Assembly: GCA_036559665.1 (NCBI GenBank)
Contig: DATBSS010000522.1
Coordinates: 1 to 12,108, forward strand
Length of the DNA: 12,108 bases
Source of the DNA: DASRBA01 sp036559665
GTDB taxonomy: Bacteria > Myxococcota > Myxococcia > Myxococcales > Myxococcaceae
Direction: 5' to 3'
Shown here: one piece after another, positions 1 to 7,828 of the stretch
Layout of the letters: each line of letters begins with the position of its first letter
How positions within the stretch are numbered: position 1 is the stretch's first letter
Notes under the pieces: model-generated
Databases searched by the model: none
What the model saw: the letters and a program-made list of their open reading frames with translations, nothing else
What the model was told of the DNA's origin: nothing
Made by a program: the position numbers and the translations under genes

Positions 1-437
1 TCTGCGGCTACGACATGGGCAACTACCTGCAGCACTGGATGAACATGCAGCACCGCATCGACTACCCGCCGAAGATCTTCCAGGTGAACTGGTTCCGGAA
101 GAACGCGCAGGGGAAGTTCCTCTGGCCGGGGTACGGCGAGAACATGCGCGTGCTGAAGTGGATCGTGGACCGCGCGCAGGGCCGGGTGGGCGGGCAGGAG
201 ACGCTTTTGGGCTGGGTGCCGAAGGCGGGCGACCTGGACCTCTCCGGCCTGGACATCGACCCGGAGCTGGTGAACGAGGCCACCTCCATCAAGCTCGACG
301 AGTGGAAGCAGGAGTTGGAGTCGCAGCGCGAGTGGTTCCAGAGCCTGGGCGCCACGCTGCCGCCCGCGCTCGAGTTGCAGCGCCAGCTCCTCCTCCAGCG
401 CATCACCAACGGGATGAAGGTCCGCGGACAGTCCTGA
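1..437 (+). CDS. pckG: Phosphoenolpyruvate carboxykinase (GTP), 3' end only
   Basis: This is the C-terminal 144 residues of a GTP-dependent PEP carboxykinase, which interconverts oxaloacetate plus GTP with PEP, CO2 and GDP in gluconeogenesis and anaplerosis in the cytoplasm. The frame is open to the left edge (first full codon at 3) and ends in TGA at 435-437. The segment reading NWFRKNAQGKFLWPGYGEN, followed by MRVLKWI, is the hallmark of the C-terminal nucleotide-binding lobe of GTP-type PEPCK, and the flanking GYDMGNYLQHW and LLGWVP stretches also fit the family. ATP-type PEPCK does not share these motifs. The ATG at 15 is internal, because the residues before it (CGYD) also match the family. 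The next gene starts 20 bases after the stop, with no terminator visible between them. The catalytic P-loop and metal ligands lie outside the window. Confidence 0.95.
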   Translation, partial: CGYDMGNYLQHWMNMQHRIDYPPKIFQVNWFRKNAQGKFLWPGYGENMRVLKWIVDRAQGRVGGQETLLGWVPKAGDLDLSGLDIDPELVNEATSIKLDEWKQELESQREWFQSLGATLPPALELQRQLLLQRITNGMKVRGQS

Positions 438-457
438 TTGCGCTACATTCCGCCCGC

Positions 458-1312
458 ATGCGGATTCGACGTCTTGCGGCGGTGATGGCGCTCGGGCTGT
501 CGTTCGCGGCCCTGGCGGCGGGCCCCAGGCCCCGGCGCGCGGCGGAGCTGGCCAAGGACGCCGAGCGGCTCTACCTCAAGGCCCAGTACAAGGAGGCCGC
601 GGAGCTGAGCAAGAAGGCCTACGAGATCGAGCCCGAGCCGAAATACCTCTACAACATCGCCCGCGCGCTGGACCAGGCGGGCGATCTGCCGAGCTCGCTC
701 GACTACTACCGCCAGTACGTCGCCTCGAGCGAGACCGACCCCACGCTGCTCAAGCGCGCCTCGCTCTCCATCGAGCGCCTGCGCACGCTGATCAGCAAGC
801 AGGAGGCGGCGCAGGCCCAGGCCGACGCGGCCCGCAAGAAGCTGGAGGAGGAGACCTCGGCCGCCCAGGCGAAGGCGGGCGAAGAGCAGAAGCGGTTGGA
901 GGCGGAGCGGGTGGTCTCCGAGCAGCGCCGCAAGGTGGAGGCGCAGCGGGACATCGACAACTACCGGGCCTCGCGCGTCTGGGCCATCGCCTCCGGGGCG
1001 GGCGCGGTGTTGGCCGCGGGCGGCGGCGTGGTGTTCGGGCTCAAGGCGCTGGAGGCGCATACCGCCTTCACCGGCGCCGGGACGCAGCAGGACAAGGACA
1101 CCCTCAAGTCGGTGACGCAGCAGCGCGCGCTCTTCGCGGACGCCAGCTACGGCGTGGGGCTGGCGCTGGCGGTGACCGCGTTCTTCCTCTTCCCCAAGGG
1201 CCCTGAGCCCGCCCCGGCGGCCGATGCGGCCCCGGTGCCGGCCGCTCCACCCTCGCCCTCGGCGAGGTTCCTGGTGGGGCCGGGGTCGGCGGGGATCGAG
1301 GTCACGTTCTGA
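458..1312 (+). CDS. Exported TPR / coiled-coil protein with two C-terminal membrane helices
   Basis: This is a 284-residue protein of unknown function, of a type common in myxobacteria. The N-terminus MRIRRLAAVMALGLSFAALA is a signal peptide (about 1-22). Residues 29-96 look like two TPR-type helical hairpins with the pattern A..LY..A.Y.EAA and YNIARALDQAGD. A charged Ala/Glu/Lys/Gln-rich coiled coil covers about 104-165. Two hydrophobic helices follow, at about 174-196 and 229-246, and then a Pro/Ala-rich tail. TPRs usually bind proteins, so a scaffold or adaptor role at the membrane is inferred. The same frame is open upstream to 158, but that part overlaps pckG and is Arg-rich noise, whereas ATG 458 begins a clean signal peptide. 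ATG 485 is a less likely start because it drops the basic residues. No Shine-Dalgarno sequence is seen. The stop codon overlaps the next start by 1 base, so the two are probably co-translated. Confidence 0.85.
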   Translation: MRIRRLAAVMALGLSFAALAAGPRPRRAAELAKDAERLYLKAQYKEAAELSKKAYEIEPEPKYLYNIARALDQAGDLPSSLDYYRQYVASSETDPTLLKRASLSIERLRTLISKQEAAQAQADAARKKLEEETSAAQAKAGEEQKRLEAERVVSEQRRKVEAQRDIDNYRASRVWAIASGAGAVLAAGGGVVFGLKALEAHTAFTGAGTQQDKDTLKSVTQQRALFADASYGVGLALAVTAFFLFPKGPEPAPAADAAPVPAAPPSPSARFLVGPGSAGIEVTF

Positions 1313-2736
1313 TGACGGCGCGCCGGTGGGCTCTCGCGCTCGCGGGCGCGGCGGCGGCGGTGGCGGCCACCAGCCGCTGCAGCCTGATCACCGGCAACTT
1401 CACCGAGTGCGGGGACGGCCTGCCTCTATGCCAGCCCGGGCGGGCGTGCGACGCGCGCGGCTACTGCGTGGTGGTCCCGGACGGGTGCCTGGGCCTGCCG
1501 GACTCGGGCGTGCTGCCGGAGTACGGGGCGGACGCGGGGGACACCATCCGGCTGGGGCTGATCTTCAACTTCACCAACGGGTCGGGCGTGGTGAACGCCT
1601 CGCGCGTGCAGCAGCTCAACGCGGCGCTGCTGGCGCTGGAGGAGATCAACCAGCGCGGCATCGGCGGCGGGAGGCGCTTCGCGTTCCAGGTCTGCGACAC
1701 CGCCAGCAGCACCAACCTGGCCCGGACCCAGGCGCAGTGGATGGCGGACCTGAAGGGCATCAAGGCGGTCATCGTCCCCACCTCCGGCGCGGTGGTGGCC
1801 ATGGCCGACGACACCATGGCCCGCGACGTCCTGCTGATGTCGCCCACCGCCACCGCCAAGGAGGTGACGGCGCTCAACAACCCGGACGGCGGGGTGCGGC
1901 TGGTGTGGCGGACGTCGCCGTCGGACAACATCCAGGCGAAAGCCGTCGCCGACGTGCTCACCGGCGCCTCCACCTTCAACGCCGGGCTGTCGGGGGTGAG
2001 CCGGGTGGGCATCGCGTACCTGTTCGACCCGTACGGGCAGGGCCTCAGCGGAGCCCTCAGCCAGCAGCTGCCGGGGAAGATGCTGGGCCCCACCTTCTAC
2101 ACGCGCGGCGGAGACCTGGACGCGTCGGTGGCGACCCTGGACTCGTTCAACCCCGACCTCACGGTGCTGATCGGCTTCCCGGACGACGTGGGGCGCTTCG
2201 TCACCAAGGCGGCGGCCACCACCAACCTGTCGCGCTCGGCCGGGCACCGCTGGTTCTTCACCGACTCCGCCAAGGACTCGAACATCATCAGCGGGAGCCC
2301 GGCGGGGGAACTGGAGTCGAATTACGGCACCACGCCCGCGCAGACGTCCGGCCCCGCGTACGGCGCCTTCCAGTCCGACTTCCAGGCGCATTACGGGATC
2401 GACCCGTCGACCTACGCGTTCATCGCCCACACCTACGACGCGGTGTACGTGGTGGCGCTGGGGTGCTCGTACGCGGTGGGGAGCGCCGGCACGGACCCCC
2501 TCACCGGTTCGCGGATCGCCCAGGGGTTGACCCACCTGCGCTCGGGGACGCCCACCGCCATCGGCCCCACCGACTTCACCGCCGCGCGCAACGCCGTGCA
2601 GGGCGGAGGGATGGTGGACCTCCTCGGGGCCAGCGGCCAGCTCGACTTCGACTCCGCCACCGGCGAGGCCCCCGGACTCATCGAGCTGTGGCAGGTGGAC
2701 GCCGGGCAGATCAGAGCGGTGACGGTGGTCCAGTAA
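1312..2736 (+). CDS. ABC-type branched-chain amino-acid-like substrate-binding protein (type 1 periplasmic fold)
   Basis: This is a 474-residue exported ligand-binding protein. Residues 1-22 form a signal peptide. Next comes a Cys-rich segment with Cys at 23, 33, 40, 46, 52 and 59, ending in a GYC motif, a style seen in exported myxobacterial proteins. Cys23 could be lipidated, but the Arg at -1 makes a poor lipobox. From about residue 78 the sequence follows the Leu/Ile/Val-binding family (Peripla_BP_6): IRLGLIFNF, then a helix with ALLALEEINQRG, a strand ending in CDTASS, and IVPTSGAVVAMAD followed by LLMSPTATAKEVT. The start codon sits in TGATG, overlapping the upstream stop by 1 base. The kinase gene begins 3 bases after its stop. 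No permease or ATPase gene is nearby, so sensing rather than import is plausible, though partners could lie elsewhere. The ligand cannot be read from the sequence. Confidence 0.88.
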   Translation: MTARRWALALAGAAAAVAATSRCSLITGNFTECGDGLPLCQPGRACDARGYCVVVPDGCLGLPDSGVLPEYGADAGDTIRLGLIFNFTNGSGVVNASRVQQLNAALLALEEINQRGIGGGRRFAFQVCDTASSTNLARTQAQWMADLKGIKAVIVPTSGAVVAMADDTMARDVLLMSPTATAKEVTALNNPDGGVRLVWRTSPSDNIQAKAVADVLTGASTFNAGLSGVSRVGIAYLFDPYGQGLSGALSQQLPGKMLGPTFYTRGGDLDASVATLDSFNPDLTVLIGFPDDVGRFVTKAAATTNLSRSAGHRWFFTDSAKDSNIISGSPAGELESNYGTTPAQTSGPAYGAFQSDFQAHYGIDPSTYAFIAHTYDAVYVVALGCSYAVGSAGTDPLTGSRIAQGLTHLRSGTPTAIGPTDFTAARNAVQGGGMVDLLGASGQLDFDSATGEAPGLIELWQVDAGQIRAVTVVQ

Positions 2737-2739
2737 GGC

Positions 2740-3816
<1,077 letters not shown>

Positions 3817-3819
3817 GGT

Positions 3820-4983
3820 TCAGAGCACGGCGAGCAGCCGGGAGAGCCCCTCGGCGAAGGCTTGGGGCTCGGGGAGCAGCGAGAGGACCAGGTATTCGCC
3901 GGAGCCGGGGCTGAAGTCGAAGAGGTAGCCCGGCTGCGCCCAGACGCCCGCGTCGAGGAGCTGCGCGGCGCGCGCCTCGGCGCCGGGCTGCGCGGGAAGG
4001 CGGAGCACCGCGGACCAGCCCGCCTCCGCGGGGAGGATGGACCAGGAGGCGTCGGGCGGGCGGACGTCTCGGAGGGCGCGCCCGTTGATCTCGAGGCGCG
4101 CCTGGATCTGCGCGCGGACCCGGGCGCCGAGCGCGAGGAGCGCCGGGAGCGCGACCTGGACCGGCGTGGCGGCGGAGAGGAAGAGGTCCGCCAGGAGCTC
4201 CAGCCGCTCGCGGGCGGCGCGGCGGAGGTCGGCGGGGCCGGAGAGGACCGTCCACGCCAGCTTGAGCTGCGGGAGGCCGGCGAGCTTGGAGAGGCCGGAG
4301 AGCGAGAACGCCAGTGACCGGGTGGGATGGGCGGCGAGGCGGCGGACCTGGTCATCGGCCGGCGGGGCGCGCGGGTATTCGGCGAAGACCTCGTCGGCGA
4401 TCAGGGCGGCCTGGTGCTCAGCAGCGATCGCGTCGAGCGCGTCCAGCTCGTGGCGCTTGAGGTACTGGCCGGTGGGGTTGGCCGGGCTGACGGCCAGGAT
4501 GGCGCGGAGGTCCCGAGCGCCGGTCTGGAAGCGAGCGCGGACGTCCTGCGGGTCCACCGCCCAGCCCGCCTCGCGATGGAGCTCCACCTGTTCGACCTGG
4601 ACGGACTCCCACTCCGCCAGCAGCTCCACCAGTGGATAACCGGGGCGGAAGGCGAGGACGCGATCGCCCGGATCGCAGAGGAGCTTGAAGAGGAACGCGT
4701 AGGCCTCGCTGGTACTGGCGGTGAGGAGGACGTCCTGCGGGTCCGCGCCCCAGAACGCCGCCACCGCCTCGCGAGCGGACGGGAGGCCGAAGGGCTCCGG
4801 GTCGTAGCGGGCGCCGCGCCCGTCTGCGAGGGCGGCGGCGATCTCCTCCCATGGGTAGGAGAGGCCGGCGCGGGTGGGGTTGGTCTCGGTGAGGTCGATC
4901 AGGCCGCCGCGGGTGCGGGCTTGCTCGAGCCGGGCGGCGAGCGGCGTCACGCTCCGGTGGAGCTGCGCGCGCCGGGAGAACAC
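3820..4983 (-). CDS. Class I/II pyridoxal-phosphate aminotransferase
   Basis: This 387-residue fold-type I PLP enzyme resembles the aspartate/histidinol-phosphate aminotransferase superfamily; its substrate is not known. Visible landmarks are NPTRAG near the N-terminus, RPGYPLVELL (113-122), the NPTG motif at 169-172, the cofactor Asp197 in DEVFAEY, and the Schiff-base Lys233 in SGLSK. Two landmarks differ from the usual pattern. The segment after the lysine reads LAGLPQLKLAW, where the family normally has a Gly-Leu-Arg-x-Gly motif. Near the C-terminus it reads EYLVLSLL, where an Arg normally binds the substrate carboxylate. The start codon is GTG at 4983-4981, 7 bases after the upstream gene's stop, with no Shine-Dalgarno but a TATAAC box 6 bases away. 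It converges on the kinase gene with 3 bases between stops. Length is normal for the family. Confidence 0.85.
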   Translation of the reverse strand: MFSRRAQLHRSVTPLAARLEQARTRGGLIDLTETNPTRAGLSYPWEEIAAALADGRGARYDPEPFGLPSAREAVAAFWGADPQDVLLTASTSEAYAFLFKLLCDPGDRVLAFRPGYPLVELLAEWESVQVEQVELHREAGWAVDPQDVRARFQTGARDLRAILAVSPANPTGQYLKRHELDALDAIAAEHQAALIADEVFAEYPRAPPADDQVRRLAAHPTRSLAFSLSGLSKLAGLPQLKLAWTVLSGPADLRRAARERLELLADLFLSAATPVQVALPALLALGARVRAQIQARLEINGRALRDVRPPDASWSILPAEAGWSAVLRLPAQPGAEARAAQLLDAGVWAQPGYLFDFSPGSGEYLVLSLLPEPQAFAEGLSRLLAVL

Positions 4984-4989
4984 GGGGCC

Positions 4990-4995
4990 GTTATA
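4990..4995 (-). promoter_or_regulatory. Possible -10 box (TATAAC) for the aminotransferase
   Basis: On the minus strand TATAAC matches TATAAT at five of six positions and ends 6 bases before the GTG start of the aminotransferase. It overlaps the TAA stop of the upstream small gene. No -35 box is seen at the proper distance. If it works, transcription would begin at the start codon and the message would be leaderless; chance is a real alternative. Confidence 0.25.
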
Positions 4996-5269
4996 GGCCC
5001 GTCTGCAACATCGCCTCCACCACGCGGCGGATCAGCTCGCGGCGGATCTCCTTGCGGCAGTAGTCCACGGCGTGGAGCGGCGGCTTGGGGAGGTGCGAGG
5101 GGCGGGAGCGGGCGGCGGTGCGGACGACGAGCTCGACCTTGGACTGCTCGATCTGGAAGAGGCGGTGGCCGTCCTTCCGCAGGAAGTAGGAGATCCCCCG
5201 GGCATCGAGCAGTTTGTGGAAGTACCGCCTGGCATCGGTCACGAGCGACAGGTCGATGATGTCCGCCAT
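4991..5269 (-). CDS. Small hypothetical protein (92 aa)
   Basis: I do not recognise this family. The 92-residue product begins MADIIDLSLVTDARRYFHKLL and continues with a helix, a short strand-like part (GISYFLRKDGHRLFQIE), a strand (KVELVVRTA), a Pro-rich linker and a basic C-terminal helix (CRKEIRRELIRRVVEAML). It has no signal peptide or membrane segment and is probably cytosolic. The frame stays open upstream to an ATG at 5413, but the added part looks like translated non-coding sequence, so ATG 5269 is preferred; no clear Shine-Dalgarno supports either. It lies 7 bases upstream of the aminotransferase on the same strand and is probably co-transcribed with it. The base composition bias matches that gene, which supports real coding. 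Confidence 0.6.
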   Translation of the reverse strand: MADIIDLSLVTDARRYFHKLLDARGISYFLRKDGHRLFQIEQSKVELVVRTAARSRPSHLPKPPLHAVDYCRKEIRRELIRRVVEAMLQTGL

Positions 5270-5444
5270 GTGCGATCGGTTTGTCGCGCAGATCGGCGGA
5301 CCCGTCCAATTCGCGAACCCGGCCGAAACGCGCGATGCGAGGGGCGCGAAATTGCGCGCGCGTAGGGCCCGTGGATCGGGCGTGGTGGGGTGAAGCTGGA
5401 TCGCGATCAGCATGGCGCCGCGGAGGCGTCGAGTTCTCGTCCGA
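5270..5444. other. Non-coding stretch between two minus-strand units
   Basis: These 175 bases separate the stop of the DUF3500 gene from the start of the small hypothetical gene, both on the minus strand. They should hold the end of the biotin transcript and a promoter for the small gene. I see only a GC hairpin at 5344-5359 (stem GCGCG/CGCGC, loop of 6) with no T tract after it on either strand, and no convincing promoter. GC in 5281-5340 is about 67%, slightly below the genes. Confidence 0.5.
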
Positions 5445-6830
5445 TCAACCGTGCACTGGAAAGCCGTGCTTCTTCAGGTAGGCGATCGCCACGTCCCGGA
5501 GGAGCGGGCCAGGGTCGACGGCGTCAGGCTGACCGAGGTGCTCGGCGGCCTCCTCGCGGGCCACGTGGCCGGTGGTCGCGACGGCGTAGGTGCGGCGCGG
5601 GTCCAGCGACTTCCCGGCGCCGCGCAGGGACTCGACCAGGGTGGGGGCCATGTTGGCGCCCTTGATCTCCACGCGCGCGGTGGAGTCCTGCCAGACCTCC
5701 AGCGCGTAGAGATCGCCTTCGCGGATGGTCCCGCGGCGCAGGCGGCCGGCGACAGCGTCCGGGTTGTAGAAGGCGAGGTCGGCGCCGGACTGGTCCAGCA
5801 TCGCCGCTTCGAAGAGGCGCTGGATGCCGGGGCCCTCGAGCGGGGCCGGGTTCTCGCCGATGCGCTCGCCCACGCTGCAGGCGGAGGCGTCCATCGCGAT
5901 GCTCGCGAAGGCGTGCACGTGCGGATCGCCGCGGAAGTAGAGGACGGCGGCGGGGCCCTCGAGTCGGAAGTTCTGGTGCTCGCCGCGGCGGCCGGGGTCG
6001 CTGTCCTCGTAGTAGCTGAGGGAGAGCGCCTCGGGGCCGCCGTTGTGGTCGAGGCAGCGCCAGGCGTAGGCGGCGTCGTCGTCCGGGTAGGTGGAGAGGA
6101 TGCCGGAGATCAGCTCGCGGGTGAGCGCGCGGCCCTCGGCGGAGAGGGTGGAGACGGGCACGCCCGGGAAGGCGCCGTCCGGGCCCTGGAGTTGGATGGC
6201 GGTCTGGACGGGAGAGCTGGGGAGGAGCGAAAGGCGCTGGTGCTCCGGGCGGAGGCCGCGGAAGAGGCGTGTCGCGGTGTCGAACTGGAACCGGTAGAGG
6301 TTGCCGGGCAGGCCGGGGACCTCGTCGCCTTGCTGGTCGCCGTAGACGAGCGGGCCGCCGAACGCGGCGCCCTCGCGGCTGGCGCCGCCGATCCGGAGGT
6401 TGACGTGCGCGCCGGTGAGGATGAGCTGGTAGGGCGGGTGATGCGGGTCGCCGCAGACCAGCACCTTCATCGTGTGAACGCCGGGCCAGCGGGTGTAGTG
6501 CTCGCGGGGGACGCGCTCGCGGCCTGCCTCGGAGAGCCCGGCGTGGAGGAGGTCGGTGAGGAGGCGGCGCTGTTCCCATCCGAGGTCGAGCGGGCTGGCC
6601 AGGAGCCCGCCACCCCAGACGCCGCGGTTGTGGAGCTGGCGAAGCGGGTGGTCGTAGGCGACGCAGGCCTGCGAGCGCTGGTCCGCATCGAGCGAATCGA
6701 AGAAGCGGGCCGCGAGCTGGTCCGCGGGTTCGAGGGCGCGGCTGCGGGAGGGCGGGAGGAGGGCGAAGCGGCCCAGCATGCCCGCGCCGGTCACCGCGCC
6801 GAGTCCCTGGAGTACGCGCCGCCGGTTCAT
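5445..6830 (-). CDS. Tat-exported DUF3500 protein with 5'-nucleotidase-C-like tail
   Basis: This 461-residue protein has no known reaction. Its N-terminus, MNRRRVLQGLGAVTGAG, is a twin-arginine signal (R3-R4, then VLQ), so it is probably exported folded. Residues from about 36 to 315 match the DUF3500 pattern: DADQRSQA, the PLRQLHNRG stretch, LTDLLHAGLSEAG (about 91-103), FGGPLVYG, and an HVH pair near residue 304-306. From about 348 the sequence resembles the C-terminal domain of 5'-nucleotidases: GADLAFYNPDAVAGRL, GTIREGDLYAL, then RTYAVATTGHVARE. The metallophosphatase domain that normally precedes such a tail is absent. The ATG overlaps the bioD stop by 1 base (TGATG), with no Shine-Dalgarno, so translation is probably coupled to bioD. 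It is the last gene of the biotin unit. A link to biotin is suggested only by position. The DUF3500 call is fairly firm; the tail call is weaker. Confidence 0.75.
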   Translation of the reverse strand: MNRRRVLQGLGAVTGAGMLGRFALLPPSRSRALEPADQLAARFFDSLDADQRSQACVAYDHPLRQLHNRGVWGGGLLASPLDLGWEQRRLLTDLLHAGLSEAGRERVPREHYTRWPGVHTMKVLVCGDPHHPPYQLILTGAHVNLRIGGASREGAAFGGPLVYGDQQGDEVPGLPGNLYRFQFDTATRLFRGLRPEHQRLSLLPSSPVQTAIQLQGPDGAFPGVPVSTLSAEGRALTRELISGILSTYPDDDAAYAWRCLDHNGGPEALSLSYYEDSDPGRRGEHQNFRLEGPAAVLYFRGDPHVHAFASIAMDASACSVGERIGENPAPLEGPGIQRLFEAAMLDQSGADLAFYNPDAVAGRLRRGTIREGDLYALEVWQDSTARVEIKGANMAPTLVESLRGAGKSLDPRRTYAVATTGHVAREEAAEHLGQPDAVDPGPLLRDVAIAYLKKHGFPVHG

Positions 6831-7513
6831 CAGGGCCGCAGTGTACCGGGGACGAGGGAGCGAAGCGCGCGGCGGAAAGCGGCGCGGCGGCGGTTGGGAT
6901 CGCGAAGGTAGGGGACCGGGCCGAGGACCGGGACGCGGTGGCGTTCGGCGAGGAGGGAGGCGTTGTCGCGTTCGGACGGGTCGGCGGTGGGGGTGGAGCG
7001 GGAGAGGACGACGGCGCGGACCCTGAGCTTGCGGGCGGCGAGGGCCTGGAGGGAGAGGCCGGTGTGGTTGAGGGTGCCGAGGCCGGAGCGGGCGACGAGG
7101 ATGACGGGGAGCTTCAGCGCGGCGACGAGGTCGATGACGTCGCGGCGGCGGTCGATGGGGACGAGGAGGCCGCCGGCGCCTTCGACGACCAGCGCGCGGC
7201 GGTCGAAGGCGCGGAAGAGCTCCAGGGTGACGGCGAACGGTGGGTCCTGGCGGAGGCGGCGGGCGGCGACGCCGGGGGCGAGGGGAAAGCGGAAGCGATG
7301 CGGGCAGATCAGCGCCAGGTCGTCGTCGGTGCGGGCGGCGGCCTTCAGGGCCACCGCGTCGGCGGGGGCCGAGAGGTCCTCACAGCCGCTCTCGTAGGGC
7401 TTGAACGCGGCGGGGGCGAGACCCGCGTCGGCCATCAGGGAGAGGAGCGCGCAGGCGACCTGCGTCTTGCCGACGCCGGTGTCCGTGGCGGTGACGAAGT
7501 AGCGGGGGAGCAT
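6830..7513 (-). CDS. bioD: Dethiobiotin synthetase
   Basis: This 227-residue enzyme closes the ureido ring: 7,8-diaminononanoate plus CO2 plus ATP gives dethiobiotin, the third step from pimeloyl thioester. The P-loop TDTGVGKT (10-17) opens the protein and carries Lys16 and Thr17. Other family landmarks are the substrate-binding Lys38 and Ser42 in KPYESGC, Asp52 in a PADA context, the APGVAA segment, and the VEGAGG motif (110-115) with metal-binding Glu111. Length is typical (220-230). The ATG at 7513 lies 7 bases after the stop of the HicB-like gene, with no Shine-Dalgarno, and the TGA overlaps the next ATG by 1 base. In most bio operons bioD directly follows or precedes bioA; here two HicB-type reading frames sit between them. 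Confidence 0.95.
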   Translation of the reverse strand: MLPRYFVTATDTGVGKTQVACALLSLMADAGLAPAAFKPYESGCEDLSAPADAVALKAAARTDDDLALICPHRFRFPLAPGVAARRLRQDPPFAVTLELFRAFDRRALVVEGAGGLLVPIDRRRDVIDLVAALKLPVILVARSGLGTLNHTGLSLQALAARKLRVRAVVLSRSTPTADPSERDNASLLAERHRVPVLGPVPYLRDPNRRRAAFRRALRSLVPGTLRP

Positions 7514-7520
7514 GGCGCGG

Positions 7521-7733
7521 TCAGTTCACAGCGAAGGAGACCGCTAGCGGCTCTGGGGGGACTTCGCCATGAACCAGGCGATCAGCCACAACGCGCAGGG
7601 CGAGCGCCTCCGCCGCAGCGACTGCCAGAGCACGAGTCTTCCCGTACGAGAGGACACCGGGGAGATCAGTGACCTCGGCGATCCACCGTCCATCGTCTTC
7701 ATGATCCAGTTCGACGGTGAGGCGGAGGTACAT
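7521..7733 (-). CDS. HicB-family antitoxin-like protein (orphan)
   Basis: This 70-residue protein has the partial RNase H fold of HicB antitoxins. The diagnostic run is DHEDDGRWIAEVTDLPGVLSYG, shown here as DDGRWIAEV and DLPGVLSYGKT, followed by an Ala-rich helix (AVAAAEALALRVVADRL) and a GEVPPEP turn. HicB proteins neutralise the mRNA-cleaving HicA toxin, but no HicA reading frame lies next to it, so its role here is open; it may be a solitary regulator or a relic. Start: GGGAG lies 8 bases upstream of ATG 7733, the best spacing. Start codons at 7739 (ATG) and 7742 (GTG) would add 2 or 3 residues and overlap the preceding small frame. It sits inside the biotin operon between bioA and bioD. 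GC is about 55-63% around it, clearly below its neighbours. Confidence 0.75.
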   Translation of the reverse strand: MYLRLTVELDHEDDGRWIAEVTDLPGVLSYGKTRALAVAAAEALALRVVADRLVHGEVPPEPLAVSFAVN

Positions 7734-7738
7734 CGGCA

Positions 7739-7828
7739 TCACTCCCGCTCGTTACTGAGGGCATCGTCCTCAAGATAAAGGCCGAGCGCTTCTCGAAGAT
7801 TGGTCAGCGACTCCTCCATCATGCTCAT
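7739..7828 (-). pseudogene. Remnant of a second HicB-type antitoxin (C-terminal tail, 29 codons)
   Basis: This short frame reads MSMMEESLTNLREALGLYLE plus a nine-residue acidic tail. The pattern EESLTNLREALGLYLED is the usual C-terminal helix of canonical HicB proteins (compare E-E-A-L-x-N-L-R-E-A-L-E-L-Y-L-E), but the N-terminal fold is missing. Upstream in this frame is only bioA sequence. Its ATG overlaps the bioA stop as ATGA (4 bases), and its TGA overlaps an alternative start of the HicB-like gene. It is most likely a fragment left after loss of the 5' part. A translated microprotein cannot be excluded because both junctions look translationally coupled. GC in 7741-7800 is about 55%. 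Confidence 0.55.

Noticed and set aside
158..457. 5' extension of the TPR gene to 158
   Set aside because: It overlaps pckG in another phase and is Arg/Gly-rich; ATG 458 gives a proper signal peptide.
5344..5359. GC hairpin as a terminator for the biotin operon
   Set aside because: The 5-bp stem has no T tract on either strand, and such GCGCG repeats arise easily at this GC content.
5270..5413. 48-codon N-terminal extension of the small hypothetical gene
   Set aside because: The extension has no coherent fold or composition and no Shine-Dalgarno; the start at 5269 is more natural.
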